This document shows positions 12,948 through 23,649 of a DNA stretch of 64,000 nucleotides, in pieces. Within the stretch, counting starts at the first letter, position 1. Each line of letters opens with the position of its first letter. Made by a program: the position numbers and the translations under genes. Under the pieces are notes generated by a model. The model ran no database searches. It saw only the letters and a program-made list of their open reading frames with translations, and was not told where the DNA came from. This DNA is from Nemopilema nomurai (taxonomy: Eukaryota > Cnidaria > Scyphozoa > Rhizostomeae > Rhizostomatidae). Where the stretch lies: contig ML133411.1 in assembly GCA_003864495.1 (NCBI GenBank), positions 202,339-266,338 on the forward strand. The letters run 5' to 3'.

Positions 12948-14302
12948 TGGCTGACCTCGTAGATCAAATTGATGGCATCCTTAAAAAAACAAAAACAAGA
13001 AAACCAATGAAGGCCCATACCAGGGTTACTTCATATAATCCAAATGGTAGGGTTTTTCATTGCCAAAGCAAGAGGAAAGCAAGAAAAAGGAAGAAACAAG
13101 AACCTTCCGTGGCTGTTTCTTGTGAAATTAATAGTATGATATTTTTAAACACAGACATTTTTTACTAAATTACATTGTAGCAATGCATCACCCTTTTAAA
13201 GCTGTTTGTTATTTTAGTATGTTTACATAGTAATATTTTGCATATTGTTACTTTCTACATCATACTTATTGCTGATGTGCTTTTTCTTTGATAACCTCAA
13301 TGTCAGTGATCTGTATTTGTGTGTTTTTATTGACATTTAGCATTCTTGGAATTTTGTTATTCCTTTATAAAAGGTGGTGTTCTTTATTTTTTCTTTATAG
13401 GAGATTGTGCCAATAATTCTGATGCATCTTTTCCAGATGGTGCAATTGATTCCGATTATGGTGTGTACATCATTTCCTTTTACTTTCATTTGAATGGCAA
13501 ATTGATAATATTTTTAAGAGATTTTATTTTTAATCTTCTGCTTGCATTTATTTTATAGCATCAGTTCTACACATTTATTTTATGACATCAATATATCTGG
13601 CATAATCTTAGAGCTTGGCCTATTCTTCCCTACTTCTGGTTTGTGTCCTCTAATTGTAGAAATCCTATATTTTAGAACAGGAAATAGAAGACAAAATACT
13701 TCATACACGTGAAACTCAGAACAACTGTTGCAGTAAAGTATCTCGATTTTGTCTCAATCTCAATAAAGTATCCAGAATTCAAACTGAACAATGAAACTTA
13801 TTTTGAACTCTGAAATATTACAAAATGTTCACAGCCGGGCTGTTTCTTTCTACAGAATAAATTCACATTGTTTATTACCTCTGTTTTGCATGCTTTGTGT
13901 TTGAAAAATACTCTCCCAGTCTTGAGTACATTTTGTTGAAGCAAGAACGTTTATCATCAAATAGAACTAAATTAAGGGGTGACAGAGTGCAGAGAGATCA
14001 TTGAACCTGCAGGGGTTTTAAGATGGTCTGAGAGGCAGACTGCTTCACATGCAAAATGGGAAGAAAATAGAGAGTCTGTTACTGAAGCAATGCTGAAGGA
14101 ACAGTTCCTTTCAGAGTCTCTTTGTTGCTACTGCAAACAGGCACCCCCCCTATATCAGTTGTCGCCATTGTAGATCTGTTGGACCTGTGTGTGGGTCTTG
14201 TGACTTACAATTGCACAGAAGGCAGCCATTCCATGACAGAATGATTTGGAAGAATGGCACCTTTGAATTCATTCCTCCTCTTCAGTCAGTGAATGATGCT
14301 GG
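12948..14302 (+). pseudogene. 5' exons of a KDZ-like (CxC cysteine-cluster) transposase gene
   Basis: Three exons chain in phase 1: from ATG 12948 to about 13132 (basic, KSKRKARKRKKQE-type tail), 13401-13460 (acidic, DCANNSDASFPDG), and 13977-14302. The third carries WSERQTASHAKWEENRESV, then a zinc-cluster-like series Cys-Cys-x-Cys ... Cys-x2-Cys ... Cys-x2-Cys-Asp ... His and PFHDRMIWK. That pattern resembles the CxC clusters of metazoan KDZ (Kyakuja/Dileera/Zisupton) transposases. A run of eight C near 14143 shifts the frame inside the cluster, giving an early stop, so the copy is broken unless that run is misassembled. No catalytic domain was found downstream. The family call rests on motif resemblance only. 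Confidence 0.5.
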
Positions 14303-14786
14303 GTAGGTTACTGAGATAGGTAGGTAATCGTTTGGTTGCATTTTCACTCTTGTTAGCCTAACAGTGACACTGATTGTTTAAATTAAAGTTCTCTTCGTAT
14401 GGGGAAGTTTAACCACGTCTATTGGGGTATTTCTTTAAACAAGACGGTTTATATCTTGTGTTTATATGTATTCTAAGAGAAAAAATTCCGCCTGATGCAA
14501 CGATTCGCTTGAAAAGGCTTATGAAGGTTTCAGTTTGCTGTAAATTAGTTACCTTTTTGCACCCTATTTTCAATGAATTGAAAATAATAGATTCAATAGT
14601 GAAATGCGGCGAATCTTGCATATACCCCCCTGGTTGCACTTGAATATCATCAGGAAATCAAGAGCTTTTTTCTAATTAAAATTAAAGAAGACCACTGATA
14701 CCTCATACAGTCGGCTGTAATCATTATAGTTAAAAGAATTTACGTTTTTCCTTCCATTTTATTCGTATGTTTTCATATTTAGCCTC

Positions 14787-14877
14787 TAGGTAATTGGTGA
14801 GAAACTTTATTGTATCAACTGTAATTCAGCAAGAAGTTATTGTCAGGGCTTTCCATTGAATTCTGAAGCCGAAATTG
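14787..14877 (+). pseudogene. possible further exon of the KDZ-like gene
   Basis: After an acceptor-like CTCTAG the frame VIGEKLYCINCNSARSYC is open and contains a Cys-x2-Cys pair, continuing to a possible donor at ATTGTAAGCC. The content suits the cysteine-cluster region of the preceding exons. However, the phase does not match the donor at about 14302, so either another frameshift occurred or the exon belongs elsewhere. Confidence 0.3.
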
Positions 14878-14879
14878 TA

Positions 14880-15755
14880 AGCCAATTTGTTTTCTTTCTC
14901 GTCAATCTTCTCCATAAAAAATCTAGTGTCATTCCGACTTTCCTGTTCTAATACTCGATCAGTCGAGATGTTTACATAGTCTGCACGAAATAAGTAAATT
15001 ATCTTCTTTGATCGAAGAACAGATGCATGTTTATAATAGGGACAATACGTTACACGAATTTTTATCGACGGTTTTCGTCGATGAAAGAGGGGCTTTGGAT
15101 CCCAGATCTATTTAAAACGGGGGGTGGGGGCATCTGCAATAACCGCAGTTCACCTCAATATGTCTAAAACAAATTTAACAGACCCATTATTATCAGCTAA
15201 TAAGTTTTGACGTGACCTAAAAAATCAAAATAGAAAATATTGTTGCTGAGCACATCAGAAAAACTATTCATGATAATGCAGACGGTTGAACCCACAAGTA
15301 TCACAATTGTTAAAACAAGTACCCGAAAGTATCATTTCAAAAGAGAAGGGTTGAAGATTTCTAGTGCTGAAAGACTCTTTTTTATACTGAATCAAGTCCT
15401 ATAGTTTCTCAAAAAAAATTCCACTTTAATTTTTTCTTATCAATACAGGGTATGGTTTTTCAGGACTGCAGGTTTGATTGTAAAATTTTAAGTTTCTTAT
15501 TCGGAAATTCACCTTGCCTGTTCAAAATAGTTACATTCAACTTAACTCCTGTCAAAAGGAGAACAACCGGTCAATGGTGCAATTTGAGATCCAATGGAGT
15601 CAGGGCTGCACAATATAAAACGTTTAGCAGAAGGGTTCGCTTAGCCTGTGAATTTTAATAAGGTTTAAAGTTTTTACATTCGAAATCCCAAAATCCATAA
15701 AATAAAGAATTACCAAGTTTGATCATAAGACTAAAAAGATCCAAGTGAACCGGTA
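14880..15755. other. no gene seen
   Basis: AT-rich sequence with a short G-rich run (about 15119-15130). A 68-codon ORF at 15452 has no recognisable content. Confidence 0.35.
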
Positions 15756-15759
15756 AGTT

Positions 15760-16135
15760 TTCTAAAATGTGAAGTCACCAAAAAACCTATTTTTACAATT
15801 TTTGAATTTTATCCACAAAACATAAAAGATCACCACAAAATACTACAAAATATGCAAAATCAGTCAAATATGTCTCAAATCGGTTGAGATACTGCCAATG
15901 AAAAAATTTGAAGTTTGCTAACGAATCACTGTTATTTTGGCTCTGCTCATAAAGTTATGAACCAAAATTTGATGGGGGAAATAGCAAATACACGTGGCCA
16001 TATCTCAGCCAAATCGTAGCACATTTGACTGCTTTTGCACATTTAGAGGTATTTCATGATTCTCTTTCAGGCTATGGGATCCAAATTCAAAAATTCTAAA
16101 AAATAGATTTTTATGACGTCATCACTTTGGGACTC
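15760..16135. mobile_element. MITE copy 2 (same family as 5143-5490)
   Basis: The interior matches copy 1 over long stretches, for example AGTTTGCTAACGAATCACTG and CATAAAGTTATGAACCAA. The right end keeps TTATGACGTCATCACTTTGG and GACTC followed by TA. The left inverted repeat is degraded (AATGTGAAGTCACC), so the left boundary is approximate. It is older or more damaged than copy 1. Confidence 0.75.
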
Positions 16136-17197
16136 TATTGGATTTTCCAACCTTTGGGGGGCGTCAAGCTCTCTTGTTATTTACATGTCTGAGTTTGAGA
16201 CCATCGATAGTAGGTTTTTTAACAAACTTAACGGTAGGGGAAAATTAAACATACTTTGGGTGAAATAGCCCAATTACTCCAAGTGCACAAGGACAATAAG
16301 AACAGATCTTAACAAAAAAGCCAGGATTTTTTAGCGTATGTGGGCAGGCGCGCTGGAGCAGGTGGATGTGGAGATCGTTTCTCCCCACTTTTTCGCTGAT
16401 AATAAGGTTGTGGCACCAGAGATAATGGTGGAAAACCTCAATAATAGTGTTATTATAAATTTCGAGAGCTTCTAGGTTTTGAAACTATATTGCTCATAAA
16501 TGTTAACGCTTCCAAACCTTCATTTGAGAGTGACATCTTTTACTGGCGGAAGAAGCTGTTAATAAAGAACTAAATAAATGAAAGGATAATGAAAAATAGC
16601 TAATTTTGTAACTTTTTGATCAAACGTTTGTACTTTAATATGTAAAACATATTTTGCCAATTGTTTGAAAATCATTTATTCACTTTTGACCACAGCCACC
16701 AACTAAGCAGTAGCTTGGGGGTTCCAGCCCCCATTGAGTTATTTTCGAGAGGGGGTTTAGCAACCTATGGTATTGTTGGTAATAAAGAATTTTTTCAAGA
16801 TAAGAATCGACAAGTCAAAATACAAGTTTATCTAGCTACTATCCCCAAGAAAACTTTCGCTTGGGAAAGATTCAATTTGAAACTGTATGAAATAGAATAT
16901 GCGTCCATCTATCCACTGTCTGTTCCCAAAGCAGAAAATTTCTATTCAACCAATGATGCGAGAAGAGTTAAGTGGAGATTGTCAGGGATATTAGGAAGCT
17001 TTGCTAACATTTGAAACTTTCATCAAATAGAAAACCTTAAAGCCCACCGCAGACGTTTTGTTTCCATTGTAGATGGGCACAATCGGCGTTTCCTTAGAAG
17101 CAGTTCAAACTTCTATTTGGGCAAGGCCAGAAAAAAATTGCTTACAAAGTTGATTCAACATAATTTCACAGCCGCAAGCAGAATATATGGTTGCTAG
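16136..17197. other. no gene seen
   Basis: AT-rich. A 117-codon ORF (16661-17014, +) has ordinary composition but no motif, signal or splice context that I can support, so it is not called as a gene. Confidence 0.35.
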
Positions 17198-17819
17198 CAG
17201 GGACGCCTGCACAAGGTCAAGGCAGGAGGGGCAGTGTTGGTGCCGAGGGCAAATCGTGGAATTTTCTTCTAGCATAATCGAGCATTTTTAGGAGGGAGGG
17301 GGCGAGGGTGGGGTAACTTAATAAATATCAACTTGAATATGGATTTTTTACCATCAAAGATTCTAAACATAGAGAAAAAAATTTTGACGAAATTACCCAA
17401 AAATAAAAATTGCTATTAAATGGCCTTGTCACTAATCACAATATCTGGTTTTATAAAAATCACGGCTGTTATCAATGGGCTGGTTGTAAAATGTTGATTC
17501 CCGCTAAGTTTTAATTCCGATTTATCCTCCTTAGGTTCCTGGAGTACTTCTGAGGGAACACATCTTTTGTTAATATACTATTATCTTTGCCGCTCTCCCT
17601 CTTGTGGCCGACCTTGTCACAGACAAACTTTTCATTCTCTGTATTTTCGTGCTGGTGTTATCATCTTTCTAATATTTTCTAACGAGAGTAGTCCAAGTGG
17701 TCATCAATTATCGATAAGATTCTATATTATTTGCTTATAGTTCAGGGCATTTCTTGCCCCCTCTGCCCTTCTTCGAAGAGGCAGCTGCCCCTCCAGCCCT
17801 CCCTGTGTAGGCGCCCCTG
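17198..17819. mobile_element. 622-bp nonautonomous hAT-like element
   Basis: The left end reads CAGGGACGCCTGCACAAGG and the right end, reverse-complemented, reads CAGGGGCGCCTACACAGGG. Both are followed a little further in by GGAGGGGCAG. The CAGGGGCG start is typical of hAT termini. The eight bases outside each end (GTTGCTAG left, GTTGCTTA right) match at six positions, consistent with a decayed 8-bp target duplication. No coding capacity is seen inside. Confidence 0.7.
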
Positions 17820-19062
17820 GTTGCTTAAAAGCCCACAAAAACACTGAATATTTATTCCTGTTGGTTATTGCAACATTTTCATCCTGAAAAGCTTTGAAGG
17901 CTTTATACAAGATAAAATATCATCCTTTTAAGATGAGACCAAAATATATGGCTTATTTAAAATCTGTTCTGTAAACAATCCTTTTTGAATTTATGCAAAT
18001 ATTATTTTAAAACTGCGATTTGGTAGAGCCTTAAAAACGCTCACTTCTTGTCGTTTATTGTTAATCAAAGTGAATATCAACAAAGTCCTGAAAAAACAAT
18101 AGTTTAAATAAGCATAAAAATCTAACCAGCAGATGTCTTTTCCTTGAAAATTTTTTTGGATAACATTGCTATAAATTGGGACCTCGATGCGTCTGCATGC
18201 AGTTCAAACCCCAACCCCCTCCCTCTATTCTCTAACAATTTTCCTTATCACAGGAGAAGCCATTTGTAAAGATGAAGCATGTCATTAATGTAGAAAAAAC
18301 GGCAGAAATATACAAAAATACAGTTTGAAGGAATTTCCCAGATCGATAAAAATTGTTTTGTAAAAATGCTTAGAAACATTTTCAATCTATAATATACTAT
18401 CAAACGTGCATCAATGTCACGCATTTGTCTCCAATTCGTTTTCTAAATGTAGGGGTATCGCATATGAATGGAGCGCGACATACCCCTAATACAATAAAGG
18501 AAATCGACCTTAAAATTTTACAACATGTAAATTTACATTGGCTCGTCAGATATTAAATAACAAATGACTCAAAAGTAGTGAAAAAATGCCCTTTGATTGG
18601 AATTATCAAATAGTATTGTGATGAGGCCTACCAAACCTGAAGACTTGCATCTAGACAGGTGGAATCAGACGGTTGTGTCTAAAGACGAATGTCTAAAGAC
18701 GAATTTTAAAAAATAAAGTTAAACAAATCTATGCTTACGCTATATGTTTCTTAGTAAAGTTAGTTATGAAAAATTTGATACGTTTCTGTAAATATATGGC
18801 CAATATATTACTATATTGTCTATTATTAGTCCAAGTCAATCCCAAGTTTTGATAAGACCATTTAGTGCTGTAGTTCTGCAAATTTCAAAAAAATAATTAT
18901 AGACTTTTTATTGTATTAATAAGCTAAACTTTTTCTAAGCTAAACTTCAAACTAAATAACTATTGACTTTCGACTGGAATACATGCGAGAGCATCTTGTA
19001 CCAAAGCAGGCAAAAGATGCTCTTCTGGCTCCCAAGAATTTGAGCTCGGCTCCCAGTCCAGC
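17820..19062. other. no gene seen
   Basis: AT-rich sequence downstream (on the minus strand) of the micro-exon gene. A small direct repeat (TCTAAAGACGAAT twice near 18680) is present. Nothing else was recognised. Confidence 0.35.
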
Positions 19063-19070
19063 CATTTAAT
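19063..19070 (-). terminator. likely polyadenylation signal of the micro-exon gene
   Basis: On the minus strand an ATTAAA hexamer lies about 26 bases beyond the TAA stop at 19095, within an A/T-rich stretch. Its position suits a short 3' UTR. No cleavage site can be proven from sequence. Confidence 0.45.
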
Positions 19071-19094
19071 AAAAAATAAAAGCTTCCCATTTTC

Positions 19095-21823
19095 TTATCT
19101 TCTTATTCTTTCCGCTCTCTCCATTTTCCAAAATTTGGCCTTCTTTGTTGCTGAAAGAAAAAATGCAATTAAATACTAGGTTCATGCAAGAAATAAATAA
19201 ATGCGAATCCAAGTCCTAATTTTAATGTTGCATCCAGATTAAGTCGTGGAAACAACAATTAGAAAAAGCATATCAAAAAACAAGACATTTACCTCTGCTT
19301 TCTCTATTCTTCCGTTCTGTTGTGGAGAAAAAAAAGCGATGCTAATGATAAAAAAATCTCGAATACAAATAGAAAAAAGGTATTGAAAATTTGAGGTTTA
19401 ACGCAACTAAATTAGTAGAACAAATGCAAATCAGCAAACATGCCCAAATTTCCGAACCAATTTACATTATGAAATAAACGAACAAACATTAAACACATGT
19501 TCAAAAGGGGTACTTCAAGATGCACTTTCTTTTCCCACGTCTGACCAAAGGAAGATCTTTAACTGAAAAATAACATCGACCATCACTAAAATATATTCTT
19601 GAAAAAGGCTTCAAGTTTAAACAAAACAGAAAGCAATGAATAGTTGAAAATCGATTTTCAAAAGGATATTTAAGTTATTGAAGCATCACCAATATAACAA
19701 AGTGGCAAATATTGAGTTCTCACCCTCCCTTGCAACATCATCAATTTCTTAAAATAAAAGCAATGGATAGTTGTAAATCAATTTTAATCAACCAAAGTGA
19801 ATTTTCAAAAGGATATTTAAGTTATTGAAGCATCACCAATATAACAAAGAAGCAAATATTGAGTTTCTCACCCTCCCTTGCAAGATCATCAATTTCTGAA
19901 AATAAAAACAATGAATAGTTGTAAATCAATTTTAATTAACCAAAGTGAGTTTTCAAAAGGATATTTAAGTTATTGAAGCATCACCAATATAACAAAGTGG
20001 CAAATATTGAGTTTCTCACCCTCCCTTGCAACATCATCAATTTCTTAAAATAAAAGCAATGGATAGTTGTAAATATATTGCAATCAATCAATGTGAACTT
20101 TCAAAAGGATATTTAAGTTATTGAAGCATAAAGTTATTGACCAATGAAACAAGTAGCAAATATTGAGTTGCTCACCATGCATTTGTGTTTCATTAGGCCA
20201 AAAACCTACCAAAACCAATTTCTAGAGTTCAAACCAATCATATTACCATAATCAGTTATCAGAAATTGAAAAAATAAAATACAGTGAGGCATGAGCTAGA
20301 TCTAGAAATTACATTCCAAGATTAATGTGGAAAAACCTACAAAAAAATTAGCTTTAAGCAAAACTAATGAAAGCTTTCATAAAGAATCTTCACATCTTAA
20401 TAACACCACAAAAGCAAATTTTGTTAAATTTTTTGTATTCTAGGCAATTCTATGTTTAGTACTTTGCATAGGGGTCAGTTCATCCGTTCATTATTCAACA
20501 AGACATGCCAGTCAAGGTAATCTATACATGCCTAAAAAACCCATCTTCAATACGGTTTGAAGCCAAATTGTTACCTTGGTTCTGAGTATTGGAATATATT
20601 GCCTGTTGAAGTAAAAAATGCTCCGTCGAAATCATCGTTCAAGGTTGACCGATTATTCTAATTATTTTTTGACACTGAAATGCAAAATGATTTATACTGA
20701 AATAAATTTATCTGAAAACATCTCAAGATAAAGGGAAACCTTCTTAATTTGTCTACCTATAGAGAGCTTCTCCTTTAAGTACAACCCTACATACAAAATT
20801 GTCCCTTGTATTTGTATACTGAATTGAATTTGTGAAGTAGATAAAGAGCACTAGCCTCTTAAAAACCGTTCAAAAAGCTGTCAGCAAAGTCTGCGCCCTT
20901 CTGGCCTCCCTGAGAATCGCCCTGTACCAATGAAGGGCATCACGCCTGGGGTGCCAAAAGTGGAGATTCCCAATGCACCATTTTTGTGGCGTTTTGCATA
21001 AAGCACAACAATCATAAGATGCTTACTTTCTGTTGAAGACTAAATTTTTCTCTGCAAATCTTCTTTGGCTTTGCCGATGCTGGCACTTCATATTATTTCT
21101 GCACAACATTACTTTCACCACAAACTTTGCACACACGGGTCGCAATATGGTACTTTTCACCACATTTTTGACAAACCTGAATAACCAATTATTGGTTTTG
21201 TGTTTTCAAATACCAGAAGGTTGTACAGTTTTATCCTCTGGAGTAAAATACACACTGACCAAAACCATTAAACACAGTGCCAAGATGCACTTTTTATAAA
21301 AATGAATTCCTTCAACTTAGACAATAATAATGTAATAACAAACTCAAAAGAATCCAGCTTCGAAGCTTTGAAAAAATTTCGAACAAGTAGCCTTTGGAGA
21401 CACAATTTATTGGTAGCGCAAACAGGCAAAAAACTGAGGACTCTATGAGTAAGTTATTCTAATAAGTATACTCAAATCTTCAGGGCATACTGGTGAGTAT
21501 GAAAAACTAGCCTACCTTCTGGGGGTGCCTTTTTATTTCTGAAAAAGAAAAAATTAGACAAACGTGAAAGCTATCGAAAAATGGGGAAATGGAAGATATA
21601 TGACATCTTCTGGCATATTCGTGAATGATTCTGTTTTGCAACATCTAGAAGATCAACGATGGTTAAAAACAGAATAAAAGCAATAAAGAGCAGAAATTCA
21701 TATAGAAAACGAAACAGCAGCGGAAGAATAAGCCATAATTATACCTGAAGAAGAAGCAGTTAGAGGAACGATTTGAGGAACCGCCTCCGATCCGTCGAAG
21801 CTAGCAAGCTCGTGGTCCGCCAT
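19095..21823 (-). CDS. micro-exon gene, about 101-aa protein
   Basis: Nine minus-strand exons: 21823-21745 (ATG), 21538-21516, 20602-20575, 20043-20020, 19895-19872, 19747-19724, 19562-19539, 19316-19293, 19150-19095 (TAA). All introns are GT-AG and the phases chain without a stop. Five consecutive exons are exactly 24 nt and phase 1-1, so each adds eight residues and can be skipped without a frameshift. Three of these encode EIDDVARE, EIDDLARE and EIDDVARE and sit in tandem duplicates. The start is acidic (MADHELASFDGSEAV) and the last exon basic (KKAKFWKMERAERIRR). No signal peptide or membrane segment is seen. The donor of the 19562-19539 exon (GTGGGA) is weak. I recognise no homologue, and further micro-exons in the gaps may have been missed. 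Confidence 0.6.
19620..20165. repeat. tandem repeat of about 148 bp, roughly 3.5 copies, containing micro-exons
   Basis: Blocks sharing CAAAAGGATATTTAAGTTAT, then TTGAAGCATCACCAATATAA and TCACCCTCCCTTGCAA repeat at about 148-bp spacing. The first three copies each hold one 24-nt micro-exon with its acceptor and donor. The fourth (about 20100-20165) keeps the intron part but its exon has diverged. The array is therefore an exon-plus-intron duplication inside the minus-strand micro-exon gene. Confidence 0.8.
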
Positions 21824-21966
21824 TTTACCAAATTAGGCTACACACTCTCCTCCCTTACTCTATGGTGCATTAGCAGTCTAGTTTGTACGGATAACAAATA
21901 TGACAGCTTGCCGGCATAAACGTAGGAAAAAGATATATGACAACACATGGCATATTTGAAAAGGAG

Positions 21967-23072
21967 ACTGTGTTGAATATGAGCTGCTACAGGAAAAAAG
22001 GCAGAAGGCACTTTCCAGATGGAGAGTAACTTTGAAGCAAAATGATGAAACTACTGATGGTAATGATAGTCAATGCAGTACCAATTCTGTTTCAGGAAAA
22101 ACTGATGCTGCTATTCAATGTGACAAGACGTGTCTCTGAAAGATAAAATCAAACAACTTGACCAAGAATTAAGAGAGCGAAATGCTGAAGTTTATAGGCT
22201 AAGGGAAGAAAACAAGACCCTTAAAGAAAAAGTATTTGGTTTTAAAGCAATCCAATGTTCAAATGACCTGGTCAGGTTCTTCACTGGCATTGCAACAGTC
22301 TCTGTTTTTTTATGGGTAGTAAACTTTGTTAGAGGGAAAGTCAAGCGATGTTACTCTGCTTTTTCAGATGAAGATCATGTTCTAATTGTCTTCATGAAGT
22401 TGCGTCTTGGTTTGCTGAATAGAGACATAAGCCATAGATTTGATTGTCCAGTGGCCACTGTGTCTAAAATCATGCGCTCTTGGCTTCCTAAGTTGTCGGT
22501 AAAACTAAGGAAGTTAATAATTTGGCCAAACAGACCTGAAATTGGTATTAATTTACCAACATGCTTCAAACAGAAATATAGGGACTGCATCTGCATCATT
22601 GATTGCAATGAGATATTTATTGAGAGACCAAAAAATTTGACAGCCAGGGCACAGAAATGGTCAAATTACAAGCATAATAATACACTTGAATATCTCATTG
22701 GAATTAGTCCTGCTGGTGCAGTTATGTTTCTGTCTGAGGGCTGGGGCGGAAGAGTATCGGACAAGGAAATTACAGTTGATTCTTGTTTTCCCAGCAAAAT
22801 CACTCATGAATTGAGGATGAACTAGGCCGTAAAGGTGCATACCTCAAAATTCCAAAGTTCACAAAAGGGAAAAAACAACTGCCAGCTAGTGATGTTCATC
22901 ATTCTCGACATCTTTCCAATGCAAGAATTCATGTGGAGCGAATAATTGAGCAATTAAAAAAGTTCCAGATCCTACAGAAAACCATCCCCATCTCCCAAGT
23001 GGACCTTTTGGATGACATCATGATTGTTGTTTCTGCAGTAGTAAACTTAAATAAAAGTGTGGTACCCAAATA
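21967..23072 (+). pseudogene. ISL2EU transposase, frameshifted and internally deleted
   Basis: The coding stretch starts around 21967 (RWRVTLKQNDETTDG), shifts frame near 22125, and has a leucine/glutamate-rich coiled coil (LDQELRERNAEVYRLREEN). It continues with a helix-turn-helix region (DEDHVLIVFMKLRLGLLNRD), the first catalytic Asp region (CIIDCNEIFIERP) and YLIGISPAGAVMFLSEGWGG. At about 22805 the frame breaks, and translation resumes as ELGRKGAYLKIPKFTKGKK, then NARIHVERII with the final Glu, ending VVNLNKSVVPK at 23072. The segment that normally carries the second catalytic Asp is missing at the break, so the enzyme cannot be active. The partner nuclease is convergent downstream. Confidence 0.8.
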
Positions 23073-23649
23073 AATTTTTGAATCATTTTAGAAACGCAAG
23101 ACATGTTACAAACATTGCTTCTCACTGTTGTTTTTCACTCTGTTCTATTCTTCTGTGTTTGTAAACATGAAGCTCAAGTTGCCAAAAGATCAAAAGTCAT
23201 TGAGACATATCAGTCTGTTTTAAGTTTAATAATATTTAGAAACAGAAACCAAATTACAACACAAAGATTAAAAAGATTTATAAAAAGCATTATAAAATAC
23301 ATCATATTTTGAGTACTACTAACTGGAGCTCGCAAAAATATTTCTTTCATTTTTATATTTCAGTTAGAAAAGTACAATGCATAGCAAAAAACAAGGAAAC
23401 ATTTAAGGCTCAAAAGTGAAGTTATCTCAAGACTGACTTCAAACACTCTATTTCATATATGCAATATTACAATTTAAGATAATAAACAGATAGCAAGTGG
23501 TCAAAACCAGACTACAATCAAAGATAATTTGAAATATTATCTAGGAACACAAGAATTGGAAATTAGTTTTTTTGATTATGATAACCTGGACAAAATTTCA
23601 ATATCAAAATTTAATAACTAAAGACAAAATGCACAGAGAAACAAGGTGC
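23073..23649. other. spacer between convergent ISL2EU genes
   Basis: AT-rich spacer between the 3' ends of the transposase and nuclease genes. No further coding or repeat structure was seen. Confidence 0.4.

Noticed and set aside
16661..17014. 117-codon plus-strand ORF
   Set aside because: No motif, splice context or composition signal. In an AT-rich repeat-dense region this length can occur by chance.
20132..20205. A fourth micro-exon next to the tandem repeat
   Set aside because: A donor (ATG|GTGAGC) and a possible acceptor exist, but in the phase needed by its neighbours the 30-nt segment contains a stop.
21027..21051. 25-nt candidate micro-exon between exons 2 and 3
   Set aside because: Good acceptor and donor, but in the required phase 0 it reads a TAG. 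It could be an alternative exon; not included in the model.
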